From JBGQMW01 sp963769845 (lineage in GTDB: Archaea; Thermoproteota; Bathyarchaeia; Bathyarchaeales; Bathycorpusculaceae): a stretch of 64,000 nt of DNA. Positions within the stretch are counted from its first letter, which is position 1. Every line of letters begins with the position of its first letter. The notes under the pieces were generated by a model, which saw only the letters and a list, made by a program, of their open reading frames with translations, was not told where the DNA came from and searched no databases. Both the position numbers and the translations under genes were made by a program. The stretch covers positions 80,190 through 144,189 of the forward strand of contig CAVYNL010000033.1 of NCBI GenBank assembly GCA_963769845.1. The letters are read 5' to 3'. This document shows positions 51,839 to 61,287 of this stretch, one piece after another.

Positions 51839-53650
51839 CTAGATGCCTAGTTTGATGAAGACTCCTGTCAGTATTCCTGTCGCTATCGTCAAGAGTATTG
51901 CGATGACTAAATGCTTGCGCATTATCAGAGATTCGGTGTCGTGAGATTCGTCGATGGTCACGACGGCATTGTTTATTTTCGCGGGTGTGATTGCGCTTGC
52001 TATGCCTCCGGCGACGGCGTGGCTGCCGTAAACTGTCATGAACTGAGGATCTGTGAGCCCAACGTCTTGAGCTGCTGTTCTCTGGATTTTCAGAAAGAGT
52101 ACGTTTGAACTTGTTTCGGACCCTCCAACTACAGCACCAAACAGGCCCAAGGAAGCTGCCACAAAGATGTATCCAGCCCCGAATATCGCGGCCAGAGTTG
52201 AACCGAGAACGACATTCATGTTTAACGCGTTGTAGGATTGTGAAGGACCCAGGATGCCGTTTGCGATAGTCTTAGCTGAATTGGCCATGACGTAGGCAAT
52301 ACAGAAATAGAGACTGTATGCCAAGAACGGCCCTATGAACCGTTTGAGCCAAACAGAAGTTGCCCTCCTAGCTTGCTTCATTGTCAATCGAAGCGTAAAC
52401 AATGACAAAAGAACTGCGACAATTATCCACGTGTATATTTGAGAGAGAATATTCAGATCAATCTTCTGGTCTGCGAATATCACTATCTTTTCAAAATCTC
52501 CAGGCAAGTTCTGTAGCCAAGTACCAACCTGCGGAACACTGACGACCGCAGCCAGAGCTGTCAAGGTTATCCACGGCGAGAAAGAACGCAATATGGTCCG
52601 TGAGGTCGGATAGTCTAAGGGTTTTTCCTTCTTCAAAGTCGCGGGTTTTGCCCTCTGGTACGCGTGAAGAGCTAGCATTGCACACAAACCTGCGACGACA
52701 CCCACAATTCTCAAAGGAACATATTCGACTCCTGTAAAGTAGTCAAGACTCACGCTTCCCAGACACGCAAAGGCTAACGTTAGGCCACAAATCGTGGCGG
52801 GAACTGCTCCCCTACGCATCGAAGCTCTTCCACCGACCAACCACAGAATTGCAAAAGCAAAACCGGTCGAAACAAGGGGCAAGAAAATCGCGATCTTGAA
52901 AGCCATAGCGACCGGCGTTATGATGATGTCTATCAGCTTCTTGCTGGCCTCAGCTGGCAGAGTTATCGGTATCGAAAGGAGGGAGAAACTGGTCGTCGGG
53001 TCATATCCGAGAACCGCGATGGCCACAGACGACATGGGGCTGAAGCCCATCGCAATAAGCAGAGGCGGGAACAGCGCAGGAGTCACGACCCCGAGCGAAC
53101 TGAGAAAAGAACCGAAACCGACCCCAACGTAGAGAGCACGCATCTCATCGCCTGCTACTTGCTGCTTAATGACTTTCGAAACTGTCTCTAAGGCGCCAGC
53201 TTCCCTCATAAGAAAAATGAGCAGCATCGTGGCCGAAACCGCGATCGAGATGCCAAAGCTGTTCACAAAACCATATGCTGTGGACCCCAAGGCAACCTCA
53301 ACAGGAGTCCCAAACTCGAAAACTGCTAGGAGTATCGTGGACACTAGACCGACAAACGCCATGGTCAAACCGCTTTGACGCAGAAAGGCTACGCCTACAA
53401 GGATTATGAGCAGCGGGAAGAACGCAAGCAGAAACCTTGATAAACCGTTCCAAGCCATCAAGAATGCAGCGAGTCCATAGATTAAGAGGAAAAGAATGGA
53501 CGCCCGCGAGACTGTTTTCTCCTTCAAGCTGACGCCTTCTAGTTTTCCTAACAGTTTCTTACCGTCGCTATTTAACGCTTCTAAGCGGTTAGAATTCTGA
53601 TGGGCACGCTTAGAAATCCGTTCAGCGAACCGTGTGAACCGTTCTGGCAC
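51839..53650 (-). CDS. L-lactate permease family transporter
   Basis: 603 residues with about 13-14 transmembrane helices after a hydrophilic 50-residue N-terminus. Typical LctP blocks are GFGSFLSSLGVVTPALFPPLL and FGAVVGGSETSSNVLFLKIQ, then VYGSHAVAGGIASAITPAKI. It probably imports lactate or glycolate with protons. The N-terminal extension may reflect a later true start. It is transcribed alone on the minus strand, convergent with the hydrogenase operon. Confidence 0.85.
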   Translation of the reverse strand: MPERFTRFAERISKRAHQNSNRLEALNSDGKKLLGKLEGVSLKEKTVSRASILFLLIYGLAAFLMAWNGLSRFLLAFFPLLIILVGVAFLRQSGLTMAFVGLVSTILLAVFEFGTPVEVALGSTAYGFVNSFGISIAVSATMLLIFLMREAGALETVSKVIKQQVAGDEMRALYVGVGFGSFLSSLGVVTPALFPPLLIAMGFSPMSSVAIAVLGYDPTTSFSLLSIPITLPAEASKKLIDIIITPVAMAFKIAIFLPLVSTGFAFAILWLVGGRASMRRGAVPATICGLTLAFACLGSVSLDYFTGVEYVPLRIVGVVAGLCAMLALHAYQRAKPATLKKEKPLDYPTSRTILRSFSPWITLTALAAVVSVPQVGTWLQNLPGDFEKIVIFADQKIDLNILSQIYTWIIVAVLLSLFTLRLTMKQARRATSVWLKRFIGPFLAYSLYFCIAYVMANSAKTIANGILGPSQSYNALNMNVVLGSTLAAIFGAGYIFVAASLGLFGAVVGGSETSSNVLFLKIQRTAAQDVGLTDPQFMTVYGSHAVAGGIASAITPAKINNAVVTIDESHDTESLIMRKHLVIAILLTIATGILTGVFIKLGI

Positions 53651-53701
53651 GCGATTCCCATGATGAAGAATCAGCCGCCGCAGTGAAGAGCATTCTGGGC
53701 T

Positions 53702-53912
53702 CTAGTCCAAGAAATTCCTTGTAGCTTTGCAGAGCCATACTAAGAAAAGCATGATGGGAACCTCTGTCAGTACACCGACCACAGTTGCCAATGCTGCTCC
53801 AGAAGTGAGACCGAAGAGTTATCGCAACAGCGATGGAAACTTCAAAGTGGTTGCTGGCAGCAATAATCGCGGTAGGCGCGCGCTGTTCCCGACTAACAAA
53901 TGCGTTCGAAAG
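53702..53912 (-). pseudogene. Relic of an ACR3-type arsenite exporter
   Basis: On the minus strand about 70 codons match only the C-terminus of ACR3/ArsB transporters: FVSREQRAPTAIIAASNHFE, then, after a one-base frame change, FGLTSGAALATVVGVLTEVP and LFLVWLCKATRNF before a TAG. An in-frame stop precedes the fragment, so the other 280 or so residues are gone. This explains most of the 53.65-53.98 kb gap and lies back to back with the amt promoter. Confidence 0.78.
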
Positions 53913-53913
53913 C

Positions 53914-53921
53914 TATAAATA
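53914..53921 (+). promoter_or_regulatory. TATA box of amt
   Basis: TATAAATA about 63 bases before the Amt start. Initiation some 25-30 bases downstream leaves a leader with TGAGGAAGG, a strong ribosome-binding site. Confidence 0.48.
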
Positions 53922-53976
53922 ACAAATTGAAACACAAAAAAAGTTCCAAGTCTAGGCTGAAATGATTTGAGGAAGG

Positions 53977-55233
53977 ATGGAAATGTCGGCAAACGCTGGA
54001 GATACTACATGGGTAATGGTTGCTTCTGGACTTGTTATGCTGATGACGCCTGCTCTAGGATTCTTCTACGGAGGACTGGTTAGAAGAAAGAACATTGCTT
54101 ACACGATAGTACAATGCTTTGCGATTTTTGCCGTCACGAGTTTGGTGTGGACTCTTTGGGGCTACAGCCTTGCCTTCGGTCCCTCTATGGGCGGATACAT
54201 CGGAAACTTGGACAAAGCTTTGTTGAATGGTGTTGGCGTGACGACACCGCTCGCCGCACGGTTTGGAGCACCAGGAATCACGGAACTCCTCTACTATGCT
54301 TTTGAACTGATGTTCGCCGCAATCGCACCCGCCTTAATCGTAGGAGCATTCGCCGAAAGAATACGATTTCGTTCACTACTTATCTTCATCATACTCTGGT
54401 CGACCTTGGTCTATGCACCTGTAGCACATTGGGTATGGAACCCGAGTGGTTCGATCAAGCAGCTCGGAGCTATTGATTTCGCAGGCGGTACAGTGGTGCA
54501 CGTAACGGCTGGAGTTTCCGCTTTGGCAGCAGCCATCGTCGTAGGACCCAGAACAAACCGTGGAAAAACAGAGGAAAAACCAAGCAACGTTCCATTCGTG
54601 ATTCTGGGAGCAGCATTGCTATGGTTCGGATGGTTCGGTTTCAACGCAGGGAGTGCCCTATCTGCAAGTCCCCTCGCAGTAAGTGCCTTCGTTACGACCA
54701 ACCTGTCAGCCTCGGCAGCTACGGTAAGCTGGATGATTATCGACACAATTACGAAGGGCAAACCCTCTGCAACAGGCATGGCAATCGGAGCCGTCTGCGG
54801 GCTTGTGGCAATCACGCCAGCTTCGGGTTTTGTCACTCCATCCTCAGCTATCGTCATAGGCTTGACGGCTGGTATCATATCCAACGTGGTTTCGAGATGG
54901 CGTTCACACACTCGTCTGGATGACACGCTGGACGTTTTTGCGTGTCACGGCGTCAGCGGAATATGGGGCTCAATAGCCACAGGGTTATTTGCAACAATGT
55001 CAGTGAACCCTAACGGCGCGGATGGACTGTTATATGGGAATCCGAGCCAGTTCCTTGTTCAGATCGAGGCAGTTTTGGTCGTCATCGCCTTCGCCTTCGT
55101 TGTCTCGTTTGTGCTCCTAAAAGCCATCAACACATTCTCTAAACTAAGAGTGACCCCAGAAGAAGAGGAACAAGGACTTGACATAAGCCAATGCGGGGAA
55201 GAAGCTTACTCTACCTCAGAGATGACTTCGTAA
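53977..55233 (+). CDS. amt: Ammonium transporter Amt
   Basis: 418 residues, about 11 transmembrane helices. The central twin histidines are in GGTVVHVTAG and FACHGVSGIWGS; the pore aromatic region WTLWGYSLAFG and GFNAGSALSA are conserved. The C-terminal tail is acidic, ending in EEEEQGLDIS...Y, the usual GlnK-contact region, but no glnK gene lies next to it. It links to the glutamate dehydrogenases of the window as the ammonium supply or recovery route. Confidence 0.97.
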   Translation: MEMSANAGDTTWVMVASGLVMLMTPALGFFYGGLVRRKNIAYTIVQCFAIFAVTSLVWTLWGYSLAFGPSMGGYIGNLDKALLNGVGVTTPLAARFGAPGITELLYYAFELMFAAIAPALIVGAFAERIRFRSLLIFIILWSTLVYAPVAHWVWNPSGSIKQLGAIDFAGGTVVHVTAGVSALAAAIVVGPRTNRGKTEEKPSNVPFVILGAALLWFGWFGFNAGSALSASPLAVSAFVTTNLSASAATVSWMIIDTITKGKPSATGMAIGAVCGLVAITPASGFVTPSSAIVIGLTAGIISNVVSRWRSHTRLDDTLDVFACHGVSGIWGSIATGLFATMSVNPNGADGLLYGNPSQFLVQIEAVLVVIAFAFVVSFVLLKAINTFSKLRVTPEEEEQGLDISQCGEEAYSTSEMTS

Positions 55234-55600
55234 ACTCTCGCGCGCAAATCTGCCCACGGTGAGGACGCACATTGGAACACTGGAAAAAAGCCTAGAACCA
55301 CAAAAGCAGCATGAACCACCATCAAATTTCGAAACAAAGCCGCATCCTAGCGCGTGCGGCGACTACTGCGACATAAGATGTGATGTCATATAAATCTTAG
55401 GTCATGGTACGAAACGAACTATTGTCTTTCCCATCCGATGCTAGAAGGAATGTTCAGCGCGAATGGTGCCGCCGGCAGAAAGACCAAGCTGTGAAGATGA
55501 ATGGCTCATTAGGCACAGAATTCATCCTCTTCCTAAGAAGTTCTTCCTACAAGCAAGATTCAATTCTGCTACTGCGCCTTGAGGTTTGAGCTTCGGGCGC
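55234..55600. other. Intergenic stretch without a supported gene
   Basis: 367 bases between amt and the receiver gene. A 61-codon plus-strand frame (55404-55589) is preceded by CATATAAAT, but that TATA box is too near its ATG (about 10 bases) to drive it and the peptide looks like nothing known. No repeats or RNA structure stand out. Confidence 0.5.
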
Positions 55601-56062
55601 TTACACTTCTGAGCCGATCCTTTTGATGAGTTCAATGCGGGCGCGCAGCTTGCCGCTTTGAAAGCTGTCGACGGTTGATTTTCTTTCGACTTCTTGCTTT
55701 GCGTACTGTTCGGCAATCGTGTTCAGCATCTTCTCCACATCCAAGGGTTTCATGACGTACGCGTCTGCTCCCCTGTTCAATGCCTCAACCGCGTTCTGAA
55801 AAGAAGGGTTGCCGGTCATGATTATCTTGCGTGTCCTGGGCTTTACTTCCTTAATCTGCGTCAACAATTCGACGCCGCTTATGTCGGGCAGCATTATATC
55901 TATGAGGGCAATGTTGTAGACTTTTTCGTTTGCTTTTCTGATTGCTTCTTCGCCGTTCGCAGCCGTGTCCACGTTGTAGCCCTTCTCAGTCAGGATTGTC
56001 GCCAACAGCTTTCTTATTCCCTCTTCATCGTCGATAACCAGTATTTCCGGTTTAAACGGCAC
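55601..56062 (-). CDS. Stand-alone response-regulator receiver
   Basis: 153 residues: a CheY-like domain (residues 5-120) with the acidic pair in VIDDEEG, the phosphorylation Asp in IALIDIMLP, Thr in IIMTGNPS and Lys in MKPLD. A 30-residue charged tail follows, with no output domain. No histidine kinase is encoded in the window. It may work by protein contact, like CheY. Divergent promoter region upstream contains no other gene. Confidence 0.92.
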   Translation of the reverse strand: MPFKPEILVIDDEEGIRKLLATILTEKGYNVDTAANGEEAIRKANEKVYNIALIDIMLPDISGVELLTQIKEVKPRTRKIIMTGNPSFQNAVEALNRGADAYVMKPLDVEKMLNTIAEQYAKQEVERKSTVDSFQSGKLRARIELIKRIGSEV

Positions 56063-56312
56063 CGAAATTCACCCCATGTCTTGTGCTTCCGACCGTGGCA
56101 ACGACAACAGAATTATCCCTCCGATGAATTATAAGGGTTATCAATCATCGATACTGATTCAACATTCAACTAATATGCTGTCCTTTACATTCTCATAGAT
56201 GTAAAGCAATTGTCAAACCAAACATTCTACCCATTACACGCACGACGCTGAAAAAAACACAACAAGTCTACCGTTAAAGAAAAACTGAGAATATGTTACG
56301 TGTTCTTTGTGG

Positions 56313-56387
56313 TGCGGCCGCCGAGATTTGAACCCGGGTCGTCAGCGTGGCAGGCTGATGTCCTAGACCAAACTAGACTACGGCCGC
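56313..56387 (-). tRNA. tRNA-Gly (anticodon GCC)
   Basis: The minus strand folds into a full cloverleaf: acceptor stem GCGGCCG/CGGCCGC, anticodon stem TCAGC/GCTGA around the loop CTGCCAC (anticodon GCC at 56349-56351), and a T arm with GGGTTCAAATC. Discriminator base A; no encoded CCA and no intron. The D arm is GTCTAGTTTGGTCTAGGAC. Confidence 0.95.
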
Positions 56388-56586
56388 ACGCATTTTCAAC
56401 AACGCAATGAAGGTAAGATAGTCAACTTACTTTTAAGTCTTAAGAGTCTATGAAAAGGCAGACTTTCTTAAGAAAAAAGCGTGCCTGGCTTCAACGTTTC
56501 AAGCGTACGGCACTGAAGGAAAGGAATAAGAACGTTGACACATACCGTGGTCTTTCTGGGCCTCATCAAGGAAGGGAGCACGAGAC

Positions 56587-57846
56587 TTGGGACTGGTTGA
56601 CCCTACGATAGCTATTGCCGCCTCTCTGTGTCTTCTGGTAGTCTTGCTGTATAAACGGCTCAACCTAGGAATCGTCCTGAATGCAACAGCCCTCTTCTTG
56701 GCCGTGCTGGCGCTTGACTGGAACAGAATTCCGAGCGTGATATACGCAACTATAGACCCTATGACCTTCGATGGAAGACTAACAGTCTCCGTTGTACTGG
56801 CAACTTTCGCCGTGATGCTGCTCAGCCAACTCTACAAGGAGACAGGCATGATCAACAAGTTGAGCGAAAGTATCGGCAAGATGATCAACAACCCCAAAAT
56901 AGTCCTCTGCGTGCTTCCAGCGGTTATAGGCTTGCTCCCAGTCGCGGGTGGAGCACTAATGTCTGCGCCTCTCGTGGACACAGAGGCTGAAAAACTCAAG
57001 CTTAAGCCAGACAGAAAAGCCTACATCAACCTGTGGTTCAGACACACGATATTCCCCGTCTACCCAATAAGCCAGCCGCTAATCGTCGCCGCAGCAATGA
57101 TGGGAACAGCCGTGCCGCTGCTAATCCTCAGACAGATCCCCGTGGTCGCAGTCATGGTAGCCGTAGGATACATCATAGGCTTCTGGAAAATCTCACGCAT
57201 GAAAAGCCAACAAGAACGCTGCACGACAAAAGGCGAAGGCTCAGACAGCAAGCAATTCCTCACAACGTTCTTTCCGATCCTAGTGACCATCGCTGTCGCC
57301 GTCACTCTGGGCACCATCAGTGGCGACCTCAGCAAGCAAGGCTTCGACGTGCTCATCGCCACAATCATTGGCGTCGTGGTGCTTATCCTTATTTCAAAAG
57401 TGCCTCTCCAAGTGTTCGCAAAGCCCTTCAAGAGCTGGAGCATCTACGGGATTACCTTCGCAGCCTACGGAGCTTTTCTGTTGAGAGGCGTGATGGTCAA
57501 CGCCGGGATCTCTCAGATCTTTCAAAGCTTCATCTCAAACGGAAACATCGATGTGGTAATACTCCTAACAGTCGTTCCGGCCACGCTGGGACTTCTCACA
57601 GGCTCACCCCAAGGAGGAGTAGCCATAGGCGCCTCCATCCTCACAGGAATAGTGACATTCTCACCGAAGATAGCAGCGCTTGTTTACATAAGCGCCTACC
57701 TAGGCTACACGGTAGCCCCAACACACCTGTGCTTCACGTTCACCGCTCAATACTTCAAATGCTCACTTGGCAGACTCTACAAGTACATTATCCCCTCGTT
57801 CGCGGTCACTTTCACTATGGCCCTGATCGTATACTTCTTTTTGTAG
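56587..57846 (+). CDS. DUF401 family membrane transporter
   Basis: 419 residues with about 11-12 helices in two halves. LLPVAGGALMSAPLVDTEAE and TGSPQGGVAIGASILTG are the paired family motifs; the layout resembles gluconate/citrate-type ion transporters, but the substrate of DUF401 is unknown to me. TTG start with AAGGGAGC upstream. Single gene next to tRNA-Gly. Confidence 0.83.
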   Translation: MGLVDPTIAIAASLCLLVVLLYKRLNLGIVLNATALFLAVLALDWNRIPSVIYATIDPMTFDGRLTVSVVLATFAVMLLSQLYKETGMINKLSESIGKMINNPKIVLCVLPAVIGLLPVAGGALMSAPLVDTEAEKLKLKPDRKAYINLWFRHTIFPVYPISQPLIVAAAMMGTAVPLLILRQIPVVAVMVAVGYIIGFWKISRMKSQQERCTTKGEGSDSKQFLTTFFPILVTIAVAVTLGTISGDLSKQGFDVLIATIIGVVVLILISKVPLQVFAKPFKSWSIYGITFAAYGAFLLRGVMVNAGISQIFQSFISNGNIDVVILLTVVPATLGLLTGSPQGGVAIGASILTGIVTFSPKIAALVYISAYLGYTVAPTHLCFTFTAQYFKCSLGRLYKYIIPSFAVTFTMALIVYFFL

Positions 57847-57975
57847 CAACAGTGCAATAGGGCGCACGTGTGCGCTCAAAACCTAATCCTCGTCAGCCCT
57901 AGCAGGAGATGCAAGAGGCGACAACTGTTTGTCAGGCCACAACCAGATATTCACGTAATGCAGAAACACGGCTGA

Positions 57976-58173
57976 AGGTCAAAAGGAGAAGAAGTAACAT
58001 GGGTAGACAGAGCTGAAACAGCCAAGTCGTACGAGATTTTGGCTGAGAGAGAGCAAGAACCAACTGATCTGCAGGGGAACATAGTCTCTGGAGGCTCCAG
58101 AGGAGCCGCGATGACGCTCCTACCGCTTCTTCTTTTCCTTGTCAATGTTCTGCAGGTGTCCGGCTATTCGTGA
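57976..58173 (+). other. Coding-like stretch without start codon
   Basis: A 65-codon frame, closed by stops at both ends, reads like protein (EEVTWVDRAETAKSYEIL, then GNIVSGGSRGAAMT) but has no early start codon or ribosome-binding site. The last third runs antisense to the end of the Lrp gene. It could be a relic or chance. The rest of the 57.85-58.12 kb gap is featureless. Confidence 0.2.
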
Positions 58174-58666
58174 CAATGTTATGGGTTGATAATGATTCTT
58201 GTAGTTTAGGTCTATCAGAAAACCTTCAAGGCTATCTAAGTTCATGTAGGCCCTATCCCCAGACCTCGCTCGCTCCTTCATGCTATTCATGTAGCTGTAA
58301 TAGTCTGAGTAGTCCCTGTGGAATTGAACAACTATCAGGTTTTTGCCCATGCCACTGCCTTCCATAATTAGAAGGTATGGGCGACGTTCTTGTTTGTCCA
58401 GTTCTCGCGCTGCCCTCTGCAATCTCTCCGAGCTCTTCAGCTGAAAGGGCCTTCAGTTTGAACATCATGACCGCCATGATCCCGAAACCTAGCTTACTGA
58501 AATCAGGCACCGTGGTGTATTCCTTGATGACCCCTTCCTTCTCCAGCTTCTGTCTGACCCTTGTGACCGTTGGTTGAGAAATTCCGATGGTCTTGGCCAA
58601 TTCTCTATCACTTCTCCGGCTGTTCTTCATAAGTTCAGACAACAACTTCAACTCGATGTCTTTCAT
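58120..58666 (-). CDS. Lrp/AsnC-type regulator, frame broken in a G run
   Basis: The first frame gives the HTH (LMKNSRRSDRELAKTIGIS, QPTVTRVRQKLEKEGVI) and the start of the ligand region to ELGEIAE. At a GGG run near 58415 the frame fails; one base over, it continues with ARELDKQERRPYLLIMEGSG and HRDYSDYYSYMNSM to a stop at 58120. Joined length is about 181, like its paralogue at 20.1-20.6 kb, which shares the LMKNSR.SDR and H.DYSDY motifs. Either a recent pseudogene or a homopolymer error. Confidence 0.85.
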
Positions 58667-58747
58667 AACTGGAGTCCTCTTCCCTTAAGAGCCTTGGATT
58701 CTTGTTAATTAAAGCTTGCCTGCAAGCAGTCGTGCATGCGCACGCGA

Positions 58748-59308
58748 TTAGCTTCCGGTCAGCGCTTCCATGAATCTGTCTTTTGTTCTACAGGGGTCAA
58801 TTCGAGCTCTCGGTGGACTAGCCTTCTCTTTGTCGATTTTGGCGTGCACCAAGATCGGTCCTTCAGAGTGAAGAGACCTGCCAAGCGCCGTTACGAGTCT
58901 GTCCAGAGAGTCAACGTACTCGCTGTGTTTGAAGCCTGAAGAGCGAGCCAATTCGTGAAATTTGGTTGACGAACTGGAAGTTTCTTGTCCCCCCGTCGTC
59001 TCGTAACATTCGTTGTCCAGAACGACCTCAATGAAGTTTTTCGGCGACATCTTGCCGATCGTTGCCAGAGTTCCAAGCGACATAAGCTGATTTCCGTCGC
59101 CCGTGATCACCACGACCATCTTGTCCGGTCTGGCCAAGGCGACCCCCAGCCCTATCGCAGGAGGCAAACCCATAGAGCCCAAAACGTAGAAATTCTGAGG
59201 GCGATCCTCAATGCTGAACAGTTCCCTGCTTATGAAGCCGTTGCAGGCGATTACGTATCCTTCCTTGAAACAACCCGTGACGGCCTCTATGGCCTCGCGT
59301 CTTCTCAC
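58748..59308 (-). CDS. comE: ThDP-dependent decarboxylase beta subunit (ComE-type)
   Basis: 186 residues forming the ThDP-binding half of sulfopyruvate or phosphonopyruvate decarboxylase. GSMGLPPAIGLGVALARPDK and the ThDP motif GDGNQLMSLGTLATIG followed by EVVLDNECYETTGGQ are clear. With the alpha subunit it would turn sulfopyruvate into sulfoacetaldehyde, a step of coenzyme M synthesis. A role in phosphonate metabolism is the main alternative. ATG overlaps the alpha stop (ATGA). Gene name by family only. Confidence 0.8.
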   Translation of the reverse strand: MRRREAIEAVTGCFKEGYVIACNGFISRELFSIEDRPQNFYVLGSMGLPPAIGLGVALARPDKMVVVITGDGNQLMSLGTLATIGKMSPKNFIEVVLDNECYETTGGQETSSSSTKFHELARSSGFKHSEYVDSLDRLVTALGRSLHSEGPILVHAKIDKEKASPPRARIDPCRTKDRFMEALTGS

Positions 59309-59793
59309 TCCAACACTCCCTTCTTCAAAACCAACGCGACTGGAGCTTTGAGCTCTTTCAACATTTGGTCGGCATATGCTATCTGCTTGGGCAACCCATT
59401 CTTGGAAAGGACTATTGCGGGAATTCTCATCGTTCTGAGAAAATCTTTCATGTACTTACCCATGAGTGAGTGTTCAGGGAAGTCTTTTTCTCGGTAACCA
59501 CGCCAGGAAATAATGAGAAGAATCGGAAACCTGTACAACAGAACGAGTGAAGTCAAAGCGTCTATCGAGTTGCCCAACCCGGAATTCTGCATCAGCACAA
59601 CAGGTTTCTTTCCGCCCATGTAAGCACCCACGGCGATGCCCAGAGCCTCATCCTCTCTGGTTGCAGGAACATACTGAAAATCCTTGTTACAGGATAGATA
59701 TTCGATGATTCGACCGAGAACTGAACAAGGAACACCACAAAAAAAGTTAAAACCATTGTCTGTCAAGAGCTTACAAAACTCCCTGTTATTCAT
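59305..59793 (-). CDS. comD: ThDP-dependent decarboxylase alpha subunit (ComD-type)
   Basis: 162 residues forming the pyrimidine-binding half: FCGVPCSVLGRIIEYL, PATREDEALGIAVGAYMGGKKPVVLMQNSGLGN (with the catalytic Glu in REDEA) and the HSLMGKYM region. The ATG at 59793 has GGAGGTG before it; a longer frame upstream to 59850 is not needed. In methanogens ComD and ComE are separate subunits encoded together, as here. No other coenzyme M genes are in the window. Confidence 0.8.
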   Translation of the reverse strand: MNNREFCKLLTDNGFNFFCGVPCSVLGRIIEYLSCNKDFQYVPATREDEALGIAVGAYMGGKKPVVLMQNSGLGNSIDALTSLVLLYRFPILLIISWRGYREKDFPEHSLMGKYMKDFLRTMRIPAIVLSKNGLPKQIAYADQMLKELKAPVALVLKKGVLE

Positions 59794-59865
59794 GGCACCT
59801 CCACCCCGTGTCTTCTGTCCTCTCCAATGACATCCAAGCAGCACCATCATAGTATTGCAACGAGA

Positions 59866-60144
59866 CTAATCAAGTCTTTTCATTACTCTTCTGCTCTCAA
59901 ACCAGCGTGAACTAATAGAAAATGGCAGCACGCGCAACAATATCTGCCCACGTTGGAGTGAACCGCCAGTGACGCCTGCGAGCACAGCGAGAATCGCTAT
60001 AGAATTGTCTTGGAATCCAAACACTATTTCTTTGACGCCGAGTTTCTTGTGCCAGCGCTCGCCTTTTTCAAGATTTTGTTTTGCGACTTTCTGCACATTT
60101 TCTGTTTGCAACCGCTTCCTCTCAGTGATAGCCGAAACTCGCAC
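59866..60144 (-). pseudogene. Truncated VIT1/CCC1-family transporter
   Basis: The 92-codon frame holds one recognisable piece, HKKLGVKEIVFGFQDNSIAI followed by LAVLAGVTGGS, which is the first transmembrane region of VIT1/CCC1 iron/manganese transporters (FGFxDG...GVTG). The remaining four helices of the usual 170-230-residue protein are absent; the frame continues briefly with unrelated residues and stops. Likely a relic after deletion. Confidence 0.65.
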
Positions 60145-60239
60145 TTTTATAAGCCTTTTCGCAACATTAGAAACGGTTGCCTATAAGAGCGCATCCACTG
60201 ACGGTTAGAATTGTGTGTAGCGTTCTAAGCACCTATGCC

Positions 60240-61172
60240 TTAAAGCGCATATGGGTCATGGCCATTTCTCATTCTCGCAGCTGACTTTGAAGAATAGATT
60301 TTAAGCACAATGAAGGCAGTCAAAAATACCACTAAGGTTCCTGCCGCCAGGTAGGGAAGATTGCTTGTGTATGTGGTATATGAACTCGGGTTGAGGTAGG
60401 CTCCAAGCCCAGCCCCAAACGCGATTAAGAAATTCGAGAGAAAGAATGATAGCTTCCACAGCATCGGCGGTGCCCGAGAAACTTTTTTCGCCTCTATGCG
60501 CCTCTTTATTTCACCTACGCCCAAAACCAGAGAAATGCCCAAAACACCGATAGATAAAGGACCAATAAAGTTGAAGCCAAATTGGGGTTGGTAAAAATCG
60601 ATGAAAGTCCTAACTCCAAACACAGACAGGAGAGTCAAAAACAGGATGAGTGCAGTGGAACCAACGAAAATTCCTACGTCCAGGATACCGCCAGAATAGA
60701 ATGGACCGTATATCCTTCGCCATGGTCTGAGAGTATAATCTTTCATATCTTCAGCGGTTTTTCTGGTGAGCTCGACTGGGTCGTTTTGGTACATATATAC
60801 CTTAGTTTTGATGTCGAATGCGATTTTTTTACCTTCGTGATCATACCTAGCTTTCTTCACTAGCCTTGAGAAAGGATAAAGCCACTCCACCCCGCGATCT
60901 TTTGCTGTGTTGATACCGTCAAGAAGAGTGTGACAGAAGGCACCCATTGCAAGGTAAGGATTTATCAGAAAAACGATCCCAATGAAAACGAAGTTGTGGT
61001 ATAGCGCCCGATGGAGCTGATGGTCACGGAAGTAATCTTTGCTGAAAAAGCCATACTCCCTATCCATATCAGGGAGGACTGACCCGATGGCAACAAGCAA
61101 AATGATATCCCACCTCCCAAAGAAAAGAGCTCCGATTAGCGCACCAAACACTATATGCGTAGGAAGATTCAT
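60240..61172 (-). CDS. Membrane-bound metal-dependent hydrolase (DUF457-like)
   Basis: 310 residues (316 from an upstream in-frame ATG). NLPTHIVFGALIGALFFG, SVLPDMDREYG and DHQLHRALYHN, then HTLLDGINT, supply the His/Asp metal ligands of the YdjM/DUF457 family. Six or so transmembrane helices; a central soluble part and a basic loop. Substrate unknown. Transcribed alone. Confidence 0.77.
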   Translation of the reverse strand: MNLPTHIVFGALIGALFFGRWDIILLVAIGSVLPDMDREYGFFSKDYFRDHQLHRALYHNFVFIGIVFLINPYLAMGAFCHTLLDGINTAKDRGVEWLYPFSRLVKKARYDHEGKKIAFDIKTKVYMYQNDPVELTRKTAEDMKDYTLRPWRRIYGPFYSGGILDVGIFVGSTALILFLTLLSVFGVRTFIDFYQPQFGFNFIGPLSIGVLGISLVLGVGEIKRRIEAKKVSRAPPMLWKLSFFLSNFLIAFGAGLGAYLNPSSYTTYTSNLPYLAAGTLVVFLTAFIVLKIYSSKSAARMRNGHDPYAL

Positions 61173-61287
61173 GTTTATTCGCCTACTCACGATCCGTCAA
61201 GGAACTTAATTTGAGAAAGCCCAAGATTCTGCTCATCTTAGCCACGCGAATGTAAGCAATTGTACGCCACAACTCGTTAATATTTTT

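Noticed and set aside
55404..55589. 61-codon frame after amt
   Set aside because: TATA box too close to the ATG, no family, no ribosome-binding site.
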